Source of the DNA: Arthrobacter sp. OY3WO11
GTDB taxonomy: Bacteria; Actinomycetota; Actinomycetes; Actinomycetales; Micrococcaceae
Assembly (NCBI RefSeq): GCF_001641125.1
Contig: NZ_LWLP01000001.1
Span: 2,900,079 to 2,964,078, forward strand
Length of the DNA: 64,000 nt
Reading direction: 5' to 3'
In this document: in pieces, positions 45,985 through 58,054 of the stretch
Numbering within the stretch: position 1 is the stretch's first letter
How the letters are laid out: the number at the start of each line of letters is the position of its first letter
Translations under genes and position numbers: made by a program
The notes under the pieces: model-generated
Told to the model about the DNA's origin: nothing
The model's database searches: none
What the model saw: the letters and a program-made list of their open reading frames with translations, nothing else

Positions 45985-46892
45985 TGGGTAGGGCTATAAG
46001 TCGGGTGACGGCTGCCGTCATGAGCACCTTTAATCCTCAGGACAACCTCATTCAAAACTGTCGCGCGCTCCTTGAACAGTGCTCCGAGGTGGTGGTGGTA
46101 GATGATGGAAGTACCTCCCCAGACGAAGCTGTCTACGATCAGCTGGCCGCGCTCGGTTGTGTCGTTCTGCGTCTCGAGAGCAACATGGGCATCGCCGCGG
46201 CACTCAACAAGGGCGTTGAATTGGCCCGGTCGCGCAATGCCGCTCTTGAATACGTACTAACAATGGATCAGGATTCTCTCGTACCGCCCGGCTTCGTTCA
46301 TGCTCTTGAAGACGCTGCTGCCGCTGCTGCCGCCGTTGGACTTTCCGTTGGAATGGTTTCGCCCGGCAAAGTCAGCGGATTGCCAAGCCGGCCGCTAAGA
46401 ACACATAGCGGTGTGGTCATCGGTGATGAGCCAGTCCAATCAGGACTACTGATACCAGTTGCATCCCTGGACAAAGTGGGCCAATTTAACGAAAAGCTAT
46501 TCATAGATGGCGTCGACAGTGAGTTCTACCTGCGGGCAAAGGCCAGCAAGCTGTTGTGCATCATTGCCCCTGGAGCCGAACTGCTGCATTCCCTGGGAGC
46601 CATGGTTCCGGCTAGCATCGGCAGGTGGCAGCTGAAGCGGGGCCGCAAACCGCTGCTGGTGAGAACAGCAGCGTCTTGGCGCTACTACTTCATCGTCCGT
46701 AACCGCGTCTTGCTGGCCAGGAGGTTTGCGCTTCAGGAACCCTACTGGACCATGAGAGGGCTGGTGCTGGACTTACGCCACCTTTTACTGGTGAGCCTTC
46801 TGGCGCCGGGTAGGCATGAACGGCTCTCATGGGCCCGGCTTGGTCTTCGCGACGGCCTTCTGGGGCGCAGCGGCCCAAGGCCAAAACCTTAG
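45981..46892 (+). CDS. Family 2 glycosyltransferase
   Basis: The 303-residue protein has VTAAVMSTFNPQDNLIQN, VVVDDGSTS and LTMDQDSLVPPGF, the GT2 hallmarks, and resembles rhamnosyltransferases of the RfbF/Rhamnosyl type. It starts at ATG 45981, whose TGA overlap with the upstream gene signals translational coupling. In-frame sequence further upstream lies in the shadow of that gene. Confidence 0.84.
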   Translation: MMGRAISRVTAAVMSTFNPQDNLIQNCRALLEQCSEVVVVDDGSTSPDEAVYDQLAALGCVVLRLESNMGIAAALNKGVELARSRNAALEYVLTMDQDSLVPPGFVHALEDAAAAAAAVGLSVGMVSPGKVSGLPSRPLRTHSGVVIGDEPVQSGLLIPVASLDKVGQFNEKLFIDGVDSEFYLRAKASKLLCIIAPGAELLHSLGAMVPASIGRWQLKRGRKPLLVRTAASWRYYFIVRNRVLLARRFALQEPYWTMRGLVLDLRHLLLVSLLAPGRHERLSWARLGLRDGLLGRSGPRPKP

Positions 46893-46947
46893 GCCTCATG
46901 CAACAGCCGTTTTGGCACTGGATGCAGAGTGGTGAATGATTGAAGCC

Positions 46948-47811
46948 ATGCGTGGAATTATTCTGGCCGGCGGAACCGGATCGCGGCTGCACCCGATCAC
47001 CCTTGGCATCAGCAAGCAACTCGTTCCGGTGTATGACAAGCCAATGATTTACTACCCGCTGTCCACACTCATCCTCGCGGGGATCAGGGATATTCTCATC
47101 ATTACCACTCCCCATGATGCAGACCAGTTTCAGCGTCTCCTGGGCGACGGATCGCAGTTCGGCATCAATCTGACCTACGTGCAGCAGCCCTCGCCCGACG
47201 GGCTTGCCCAGGCTTTCATTTTGGGTGCGAACCACATCGGCGACGAAACTGTCGCCCTCGTCCTAGGGGACAATATCTTCTACGGCCAAGGGATGGGCAC
47301 GCAGCTCCGCCGGCATGCGAACATTGACGGCGGCGCCGTGTTTGGCTACTGGGTAAAAGATCCCAAGGCCTATGGAGTCGTTGAATTTGACGACGACGGC
47401 AGAGCCCTCTCGCTCGAAGAGAAGCCGGAAAAGCCCAAGAGCCATTACGCGGTGCCCGGGCTGTACTTCTACGACAACAACGTTGTGGACATAGCCAAAA
47501 GTCTCCAGCCTTCCCCGCGCGGGGAGCTCGAAATTACGGACATCAACAGGATCTATCTTGAACGGGGCAAGCTTCAGGTCGAGATCCTCCCACGCGGAAC
47601 CGCGTGGTTGGACACCGGAACGTTCAACGACCTCAGCGACGCGTCAAACTTCATACGCACTGTTGAGAACCGTCAAGGTCTCAAGATCGGGGCTCCAGAA
47701 GAGATCGCTTGGCGCCAGGGCTTCTTAACAGATGATGATCTGCGGAAACGCGCGGAGCCACTTGTTAAGAGCGGCTATGGAAGCTACCTTTTGGGCCTTC
47801 TGGAGGACTAG
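46948..47811 (+). CDS. rmlA: Glucose-1-phosphate thymidylyltransferase
   Basis: The 287-residue nucleotidyltransferase opens [20 protein letters not shown], then has [29 protein letters not shown] and the [10 protein letters not shown] loop. It forms dTDP-glucose, the first step towards dTDP-L-rhamnose. The conserved start is the ATG at 46948; another ATG at 46936 adds four residues. It lies on the opposite strand to rmlB and rmlCD. Confidence 0.95.
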   Translation: MRGIILAGGTGSRLHPITLGISKQLVPVYDKPMIYYPLSTLILAGIRDILIITTPHDADQFQRLLGDGSQFGINLTYVQQPSPDGLAQAFILGANHIGDETVALVLGDNIFYGQGMGTQLRRHANIDGGAVFGYWVKDPKAYGVVEFDDDGRALSLEEKPEKPKSHYAVPGLYFYDNNVVDIAKSLQPSPRGELEITDINRIYLERGKLQVEILPRGTAWLDTGTFNDLSDASNFIRTVENRQGLKIGAPEEIAWRQGFLTDDDLRKRAEPLVKSGYGSYLLGLLED

Positions 47812-47873
47812 GAACCTGCGCTGCCCGCCAGGACGCGCCAGTCGCTTACCTGCCATCCTTCCGTGGAGTCCTT

Positions 47874-49859
47874 ATGAGTTGGTTTTCTGTTCTACCCACA
47901 GCTGTTGTGTGCCTAGCTCTAGTGTTCCTGCCCGGAACGCTGGTCATCTTGTCGCTGGGCCTCCGAAACCCCGCTTTCCTGGCGATTGCACCGCTGCTAA
48001 CAGTCGGCGTGGCGGCGGTCGTTGCTATGCTCGCACCTTATTTAGGGGTGGGCTGGTCACTGTTCCCCGTGATGATAGGGACAATTGCCCTTGCGTCCGC
48101 CCTCTTTATTGCCCGGAAGATTCCAGCTCTGCGTCAGCCTGTTAGAGCTTGGGCGTCGGCTCTAGGCCCCAACAAGCAGATGGTTTTGCTAGCCGGCACC
48201 GGTCTCTTGATCGGCGGCGGATCCATCGCTTTACAGCTCCGCGCCGCCTTTGGCCGACCTGAGAACATTTCGCAGACTTTCGATAACGTATTCCACCTCA
48301 ATGCCATCCGGTACGTGCTGGAAACCGGGAACGCCTCATCCCTCACTCTCACAGGCATGACCAATGGGGATAATCCCCCGTACTTCTACCCGGCCGCGTG
48401 GCACGGCTTGGTCTCACTCCTTATCCAGCTGACTGGCGCGTCTGTGCCCGTCGCCGTAAATGTCTTCAACCTCTGCATTGCTGCCAGCGTATGGACCATT
48501 GGGTCCATGTTCCTCGTTCGGTCGTTGGTCGGCTCAAACCCCTTTGCTGTCGGTGCAGCAGGTGTCGTGGCGGCCGGCTTTGGTTCCTTCCCAATCCTCC
48601 TGCTTGATTTTGGTGTTCTCTACCCCAACTTTTTGTCCGTCAGTATGCTTCCAGCAGCTCTGGCATGCGTAGGCTTGTTCTTTGGAATCGGTCAAATCCA
48701 CGACGTTGGTCCTGTTGCCCGATACAGCCTGGCTCCTATCGCAGCGACCGCCGTGGCAATCGCCCACCCCAACGGCGTGATGTCACTGTTGGCGCTTTCG
48801 ATACCAGTTCTTATCGCATCCTGGGCACGCCTTGCTCTGTCCCGTCGTCGGGCGGGCGTGGGGCCGGGACTATCAGTAGTCGCTGGAGTTGGCGTTGTAG
48901 CCATGCTCGCTGTTATCGCAGTCTTGTGGAAGTTCATCAGGCCACCTGCTGCGGCCGCGACGTGGCTCCCCGTGCAGACTCAGGGCCAGGCTGTGGGCGA
49001 AGTCTTAACTAACTCCGCGATGCAGCGACCTGTTGCATGGACCGTAAGTATTTTGGTGGTCCTGGGACTGGTTTTGGTTCTGAAGCGTTCCTCCACTATA
49101 TGGATTTCCGGGTCATTTCTGATTACCGCGGGATTATTCGTCGTCGTTTCGGCGGGGCAAGCCGGCCACTTTCGGGATCAGCTGACCGGGGTTTGGTACA
49201 ACGACAGCTACCGTCTTGCGGCCCTGTTGCCGGTGGCAGGGGTAGCACTTGCCGCTGTTGGTGCTGCCTGGGTCATTCAGACTCTTGCTGCGAGGATGGA
49301 AGCAAGAGTGGAGAACCCGAAGGCGGCGCCAGAGAAGCTAGCCCGCCCAAGTGTTGCCTTTGGAGTAGTGCCTATCGCACTCCTCGCCGTTGTCGCCCTG
49401 CTCCAGGCTCCCCCTATGGTGACCCCCGTACGGTCCGCGCAGGCCAACTACTCAACAACTCCTGACTCTCCTCTGGTGAGCTCAGATGAAATGACCCTCA
49501 TCGCGGAGCTGGACAAGTACGTACCGGCCGATGCAACAGTTGCAGTTAATCCCTGGACCGGAGGTGCGATGGCCTTCGCGATAGCGGACCGCAATACCAC
49601 CTCCAAGCACACCCTCACCACGTACACAAAGGCTACGGAAGTCCTGAACGACAAGTTCCGCGAGGCGAACACGGACCCTGCAGTCTGCCTCGCGGCCCGA
49701 GCTGATAACGTCCGCTATGTACTGGATTTCGGGACCCGCGAGGTCCATGGCGGAAACCACGGTTTCCAAGGGCTGCAGATTCCCGATGCAACACCGGGGT
49801 TCGAGCTTCTCGCCCGGCATGGCGAGGCGAGGTTGTTTGAAGTTACCGCCTGCGACTGA
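47874..49859 (+). CDS. Large polytopic membrane protein (DUF6541-like)
   Basis: The 661-residue protein has about thirteen hydrophobic helices, an extracytoplasmic FDNVFHLNAIRYVLETG loop with Asp and His, and a C-terminal soluble domain (about 540-661) with VNPWTGGAMAFAIADR and two cysteines. It resembles the actinobacterial DUF6541 family, whose predicted fold is GT-C-like. A sugar transfer to an exported polymer is plausible but unproven. Ribosome site GGAG precedes the ATG at 47874. Confidence 0.72.
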   Translation: MSWFSVLPTAVVCLALVFLPGTLVILSLGLRNPAFLAIAPLLTVGVAAVVAMLAPYLGVGWSLFPVMIGTIALASALFIARKIPALRQPVRAWASALGPNKQMVLLAGTGLLIGGGSIALQLRAAFGRPENISQTFDNVFHLNAIRYVLETGNASSLTLTGMTNGDNPPYFYPAAWHGLVSLLIQLTGASVPVAVNVFNLCIAASVWTIGSMFLVRSLVGSNPFAVGAAGVVAAGFGSFPILLLDFGVLYPNFLSVSMLPAALACVGLFFGIGQIHDVGPVARYSLAPIAATAVAIAHPNGVMSLLALSIPVLIASWARLALSRRRAGVGPGLSVVAGVGVVAMLAVIAVLWKFIRPPAAAATWLPVQTQGQAVGEVLTNSAMQRPVAWTVSILVVLGLVLVLKRSSTIWISGSFLITAGLFVVVSAGQAGHFRDQLTGVWYNDSYRLAALLPVAGVALAAVGAAWVIQTLAARMEARVENPKAAPEKLARPSVAFGVVPIALLAVVALLQAPPMVTPVRSAQANYSTTPDSPLVSSDEMTLIAELDKYVPADATVAVNPWTGGAMAFAIADRNTTSKHTLTTYTKATEVLNDKFREANTDPAVCLAARADNVRYVLDFGTREVHGGNHGFQGLQIPDATPGFELLARHGEARLFEVTACD

Positions 49860-49884
49860 CGCCGAAACTTTGCGGTGCAACAGA

Positions 49885-49922
49885 CTGCCGGGACAGTACA
49901 GCAAGCCGGACTGTCCCGGCAG
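49885..49922 (+). terminator. Hairpin terminator
   Basis: CTGCCGGGACAGT and ACTGTCCCGGCAG form a perfect 13-bp stem with a twelve-base loop, 25 bases after the DUF6541-like stop. There is no U tract after it. Confidence 0.6.
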
Positions 49923-50131
49923 GTTGATGACATGGGCCCTGGTCAGCGTGGACCCCCGAGCCATCACGGCCCAAAATCGAGCTTCTCTATCAATCCCATC
50001 CTTCTTCGACAACAAGCACAACACCTCACACCATGACCGCTTGAGCTCACCTTCGTCCTTGGGGACACCATGGTGCGGTATTGAGCGCGTGGCCAGCGGG
50101 CTGAGGTCGATGGCCCTCTCCGGCAGATCCG

Positions 50132-50430
50132 TTACCCCGATCGGTCGGATTTTTCGTGACTGATCTGCTTCAACACGTCGACAAGCTCGTCGCGCACGAA
50201 CGCGCGTTCAATCTGCGGGTGGTCGGCGGGAGCTGCAGCTAGCTCTTTTGGTTCGCAGAGGCCGACGTCGACCATTTATCTTCGGCGAGGCCGTTGACGA
50301 ACTTGAACTCGTTCTTGTGGGGGTCCGGTGGCAATCGCCATCGTCCGCCCTCAACGCGAGGGGAGACGCTTCGTTCGGTGGCGATAACTGTCAACATTCG
50401 TGCTTTAGGATCTACCAGGGACAAGGGTAG
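50132..50430 (-). pseudogene. Frameshifted gene fragment of unknown function
   Basis: One frame reads MLTVIATERSVSPRVEGG ... DPHKNEFKFVNGLAEDK and then runs out of sense. A shifted frame, starting at an ATG near 50275, continues MVDVGLCEPKELAAAPADHP, IERAFVRDELVDVLKQ, ending SHEKSDRSG. Both parts have third positions rich in G and C, and they join into one plausible C-terminal region of about 100 residues. No family was recognised. The first part of the gene seems missing. Confidence 0.35.
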
Positions 50431-50444
50431 GAAAGGGACAACGC

Positions 50445-52133
50445 ATGCACAATACACAGCGTCAAATCGAGAGCGGGTTGCGCAGGGATGAGGTCGATCT
50501 GCGTGGGCGGCGTGTTTCACGATTCCTCAACCGCTCGTTGCTCACGAGGCTTCCCACGCTCGCGGGTCTGCTTCTATGCGCATTGGTTCTCGGAGCGCTG
50601 CTAATCAACCTCGTCCAGCCGCATTACGGCGTGTCCCGATATAACACTGGATGGACTCTAGCTGCAGCCGTCGCAGTGTTGGCGCTGATGATCGGACTGT
50701 ACTGGCTACTACTGAAGGCCGCACCGATGGCCGCCCGCCACCGCAAGTGGATGTTTGTGCCTTGGATAGTTCTGTGGTCGTTGCTGTTCACCGTGCAGAT
50801 GCGGGTGGCCTATGCCGTTCGGCTTCCAGCGGACTGGGATGCATACGCGATCTACGGAACCGCCTCCAGCCTTGCACTCGGAGCTACCGAATCAGTCGGT
50901 GATTACTTCCAGATCAATCCGAACAATCTACTCCTAACGCTTCTTGTCGCGGCGTATTACGAGTTGGTCCTGTCCCTGGGATTCTCGGATCTGCCGATGG
51001 CAAGCGCCTTCCTGAACGCGCTTGTTCTCTTCGCAGGGACGGTACTGACCTACTGTGCGGCGCGAATGCTGGGCGGACGAAAGATCGCTGCCTTCACGCT
51101 GCTCCCTGCATCGATTTTCCTGGTGGTATCCCCTTGGGCTGGTGTCCTCTATTCAGACACGGTGGGCGTTTTGTTCACCGCCTCGATCCTTTGCCTACTT
51201 CTCGCTGCCCGTCGCTCGCCCAAGAATGCTGTCCGCATCCCGCTCTGGATCGCGACCGGAGCGGTCGCGGCGGTGGGGTATGGAATCAAACCCACGGTCC
51301 TGATCTGCCTGATCGCAGCAGGAATCACCGCCATCTGCCTGCTTCCTCGCAGGAGGAATCCCGCAGTCCTCGTCGTAGCCCTGATTGTCGTGGGAGGGAG
51401 CTTCGCCCTGAGCAACCATCTGATCACAAAAGCCCAGCAGCGAAGTTCGGCCGTGAACTTCGATTTCGAAACGAATCCGAACGGGATGAACCCAGGGCAC
51501 TTCCTCAAGGTAGGTTCTCGTTCCACTGAGGGCCCGCACGGGCCCTTCTACGGAGCGTACAACGAGGAAGACTACGCAAGCACAGTAGCTATCGTGGGTG
51601 AGGAAGAGAAGCTGCGGGCAGGCCTGAACGAATACACCGAACGGGTATCTGAGATGGGCCCATTGGGCTATCTTTCTTTCCTCACCCACAAGCTCGCCTG
51701 GGTAACCGGAGATGGCTCCTTCTTCTCATGGGGAGAAGGCCGCATGAACGGTGACACCTTCCTCTCCCAAGACCCGAAGGACCGCGCCATTCAGGATCTA
51801 TTCGGGAACACCCGGCCGCACTTCCAGTGGTTGCTTTCAATATGGCAAGGCACGTGGTTCGTAGTTCTGGCCCTCGTCGCAGTTCCGCTGGCGTTGCGCG
51901 TGCCCCGCCTGCTGCGTCCCGAGGTGACCGCCATGCGCATTGCTCTGCTCGGGCTGATTTTGTTCCTCCTATTTTTCGAAGCTCGGGCCCGGTTCCTGTA
52001 TCTCTATGCGCCCTATTTCATCGTCCTGGCCTCCCTGTCTATGCAGTCCATTTTCGAGTGGAGATGGTGGCGCTCATTGCGCATCGACAGGTTATGGGAC
52101 CGGCCCTCCTATGAAGTTGCGCGCAAAGCCTGA
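50445..52133 (+). CDS. Polytopic membrane protein, GT-C-type glycosyltransferase-like
   Basis: The 562-residue protein has eleven to thirteen hydrophobic helices and an early loop, RLPADWDAYAIYGTASSL, with Asp residues as in GT-C mannosyl- or other glycosyltransferases. A central soluble loop (about 345-440) holds NPGHFLKVGSRSTEGPHGPFYG. It probably transfers a sugar from a polyprenol-phosphate donor, but no family is certain. AGGAAAGGG precedes the ATG. It is flanked by gene fragments on both sides. Confidence 0.7.
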   Translation: MHNTQRQIESGLRRDEVDLRGRRVSRFLNRSLLTRLPTLAGLLLCALVLGALLINLVQPHYGVSRYNTGWTLAAAVAVLALMIGLYWLLLKAAPMAARHRKWMFVPWIVLWSLLFTVQMRVAYAVRLPADWDAYAIYGTASSLALGATESVGDYFQINPNNLLLTLLVAAYYELVLSLGFSDLPMASAFLNALVLFAGTVLTYCAARMLGGRKIAAFTLLPASIFLVVSPWAGVLYSDTVGVLFTASILCLLLAARRSPKNAVRIPLWIATGAVAAVGYGIKPTVLICLIAAGITAICLLPRRRNPAVLVVALIVVGGSFALSNHLITKAQQRSSAVNFDFETNPNGMNPGHFLKVGSRSTEGPHGPFYGAYNEEDYASTVAIVGEEEKLRAGLNEYTERVSEMGPLGYLSFLTHKLAWVTGDGSFFSWGEGRMNGDTFLSQDPKDRAIQDLFGNTRPHFQWLLSIWQGTWFVVLALVAVPLALRVPRLLRPEVTAMRIALLGLILFLLFFEARARFLYLYAPYFIVLASLSMQSIFEWRWWRSLRIDRLWDRPSYEVARKA

Positions 52134-52429
52134 TACTGAGCCCTGACCCTCCCAAGGATGGCGGCTTTTTGTTGTTCCCGCCGCTACCGAAGGAAGATGA
52201 GGGGCACGTCTGCTGGCGCCGACCTCTTGGATGCCATGGTGCAGGCTCTACGGCGGCCATCAACGGCCGTGGGGCGGGCAGGAGTGAGGCGTGCAAGAAT
52301 ATGAGGCGGCTCTCATACGGAGGGCGTGACGACGGGGCATCTGTACGGTCTTACGATGAGAAAAATATACAAAACGAAAACACGACAACACGCCACAGAA
52401 TCAGAAAGCTTGCTGCCGGAGGCCGGCCC

Positions 52430-52870
52430 AAGGACCCCGGCCAAGTGCGGGCCTATACCTTCCTGCATCCCGCAGTGGATGACCATTCCCGGTTCGTGCA
52501 CTTCGAGATCCTGCCGGACGAGGCAAAAGAGACCGCGTCTGCGTTCGTGGGCAACGCCACCGCCGCGTTCACCGCACAGGGCGTCAGAATCGCGGGTGCT
52601 GACCGATGGCGGCTTCTGCTGCCGCTCCGGCGCCGCTGTCTTGGCCGAATCCGGGATCAAGCGTAAACGCAGTAGGCCCTAGACCCCAAACCAACGGCAA
52701 AATCGAGCGCTTCAACCGCGTCCTTCAAGAGGAATGAGCCTATGCGAGGGCCCACAGCTCAGAAGTCGAACGGCAAGCCTGTTACCCGATCGGACTTCAT
52801 CGAGTACTAAAACGAGCGCAGGCCCCACACCGCGCTCAAAGCCGCGGGGCAATCATTGCATAATATGCTC
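52430..52870 (+). pseudogene. Decayed IS481-family transposase
   Basis: The integrase core is readable only by switching frames: PAVDDHSRFVHFEILPDEAKETA, then VLTDGGFCCRSGAAVLAESGIKRKR, then PQTNGKIERFNRVLQEE followed by a stop where Trp is expected, then AYAR, and finally FIEY, a stop, NERRPHTALKAAGQS. The DDE residues lie in DDHSR, VLTDG and NGKIERF. The remnant lacks its N-terminus, and I did not find terminal inverted repeats. It interrupts the envelope glycan region next to the ABC export operon. Confidence 0.85.
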
Positions 52871-52979
52871 TCACTTGTGGGCGCCCTGGCTCCGCCAGGA
52901 CGTACCTGAGCAAGCTAAGGCCCCAGGGCTATAGCGCGTTCTGAGCCATAGATTAGGGTTCTTTGCTCCTGCGGCTGGA

Positions 52980-53705
52980 TCAGGACCGCAGAATAGCAAC
53001 TGCTTCATGAATGGAACCATCAAACTTGACGTTGCCGTGCTCCAACAGAATTCCACGCTCACAAAGCTGCGAGACGAGGTCAAGATCATGGCTTACCACG
53101 ACCAGGGTCTTGCCATCGCGTGCCAGTTGTTGGATTTTATCGATGCATTTGCGCTGAAAGGGTTCGTCTCCCACCGCAAGAATCTCATCGATGAGGAACA
53201 CTTCGGGGTCGGTGTGGACGGCTACCGAGAACGCCAGACGAAGGTACATACCCGAGGAGTAGAACTTGACCTCGGTATCGATGAACTGACCAATTTCCGA
53301 GAACTCGACAATGTCATCGAACCGGTCCTTGACCTGCTGTTCAGTCATTCCCAGAATGGCCCCGTTCAGGAAGACATTGTCCCGACCGGAAAGGTCCGGG
53401 TGGAAGCCGGCCCCGACCTCAATGAGGCCGGCTACTCTCCCCCTCGTCTTAACCGATCCCGTATCCGGCAGCATGACACCCGAGATGTGTTTCAGCAACG
53501 TAGACTTCCCGGATCCATTTAGCCCCAGGAGTGCCACAGTTTCACCGGTCTTGATCTCGACCGTCACGTTCTTCAGAGCATGGAACTTCTCCGAAAGGTC
53601 GCCCTTGCGGCCTTTCACCAGCCATACCACTGCTTCCTTGATGGAGCGGGTATGGCGCAGCACGAATTGCTTGCTGATATCCGAGACTTCTATTGCGTTG
53701 ACCAC
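52980..53705 (-). CDS. Polysaccharide export ABC transporter, ATP-binding protein (Wzt/TagH-like)
   Basis: The 241-residue protein has Walker A GLNGSGKSTLL, a signature EVKFYSSGMYLRLAFSVAV (the YSSGM variant of export ABC ATPases) and Walker B VFLIDEILAVGD. This variant occurs in KpsT/Wzt/TagH proteins that export glycans. It follows the permease gene directly, with its ATG adjacent to the permease stop. No C-terminal carbohydrate-binding domain is present, so recognition must lie elsewhere. Confidence 0.92.
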   Translation of the reverse strand: MVNAIEVSDISKQFVLRHTRSIKEAVVWLVKGRKGDLSEKFHALKNVTVEIKTGETVALLGLNGSGKSTLLKHISGVMLPDTGSVKTRGRVAGLIEVGAGFHPDLSGRDNVFLNGAILGMTEQQVKDRFDDIVEFSEIGQFIDTEVKFYSSGMYLRLAFSVAVHTDPEVFLIDEILAVGDEPFQRKCIDKIQQLARDGKTLVVVSHDLDLVSQLCERGILLEHGNVKFDGSIHEAVAILRS

Positions 53706-54583
53706 TTACAGCTCCTGCGCGAAACGGCCCTCAAGGCGCCGAAAGGTGAATTGGCCCAACGTGACTACTGCCAGGGCGACCGCGAGGCCAAATGGCAGCC
53801 ACAGGCTAAAGAGATCAGGGGGCATCGCAGCCGAGCCGTCCGTGGTGGGGAACCAGAAGGCGTAATGGAACAGTTCGACCCCGATGGTGATCGGATTGGC
53901 TTGATAGATGGCGAACCATCCTGGGCCCAACTTCTCGTGCACCATGGTCCAGGCATACATAACGGGCGACGCCCAGGTAGCCACCATCAACAACATGTCC
54001 ACAAGGTTTTCCGAGTCGCGAAAGTAGACGTTGGCGGCTCCGAAGAGCAGCCCCAAGCCCGTAGCAAGCAGCCCTACGATGAGGAATCCGGCAACAGCGG
54101 CAAGCAACTGAACGAAGTTAGGTTGCCAGCCGGCGATGACGCAGCCGGCTACAAGCACCACCAACTGCGGGAAAAAGTGGACTGCTGATACCCAGACCGA
54201 AGCCACAGGAAAGAGTTCCCGCGGCAGGTAGATCTTCTTGATCAGGTTCCCGTTGTTGACGATCGACCGTGCTGCATTTCCCAGAGCTTCAGAGAAGAAA
54301 TTGATCAAGACTATGCCGGAGAACAGGTAAACGGCGTAGTTGGCCAGCCCGTCGGGATTTCTTGGGCTACGCTCCAACCCTAGAAAAACGCCCAGGGCCA
54401 CATAGAAAACGACGAATTGCACTCCAGGCTTTACGTACGACCACAACAGTCCGAGAACCGAACCGCGGTAGCGGACCTTGAGTTCCTTACGCACCAACAG
54501 CTTGAGAAGGAAGCTCGACTGCCGTATGTCGCGCAGACCGCTCCCCAACCCAGGCGTGGTCAGTTCGCTTGGAGAAATTGCGC

Positions 54584-54587
<4 letters not shown>
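53706..54587 (-). CDS. Polysaccharide export ABC transporter, permease (Wzm/TagG-like)
   Basis: The 293-residue ABC-2 type permease has six hydrophobic helices and the opening RQSSFLLKLLVRKELKVRYRGSVLGLLWSYVKPG (split by a short loop), typical of Wzm/TagG/KpsM. It overlaps the glycosyltransferase gene by four bases and forms one transcript with the ATPase. It would export a lipid-linked glycan across the membrane. Confidence 0.92.
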
Positions 54588-57888
<3,301 letters not shown>

Positions 57889-58054
57889 TCACCCTCGGCT
57901 CGCTCGGCAGTGGCGGGGTCCATGCTGCGCACCGAGGCGGTCCACAGCATCTCTGCCGGCGCACCAAGGAACTTATCCACATAGGACAGACGGAGTGACG
58001 CGTATTCGGCGCCCCTGGCTAGCGTGAGTGTAACGGCACAAAGGATCTGCACCC

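Noticed and set aside
52169..52420. Open frame leading into the IS481 remnant as a separate gene
   Set aside because: Only the part after about 52430 has transposase similarity; the earlier part has no ribosome site or recognisable content.
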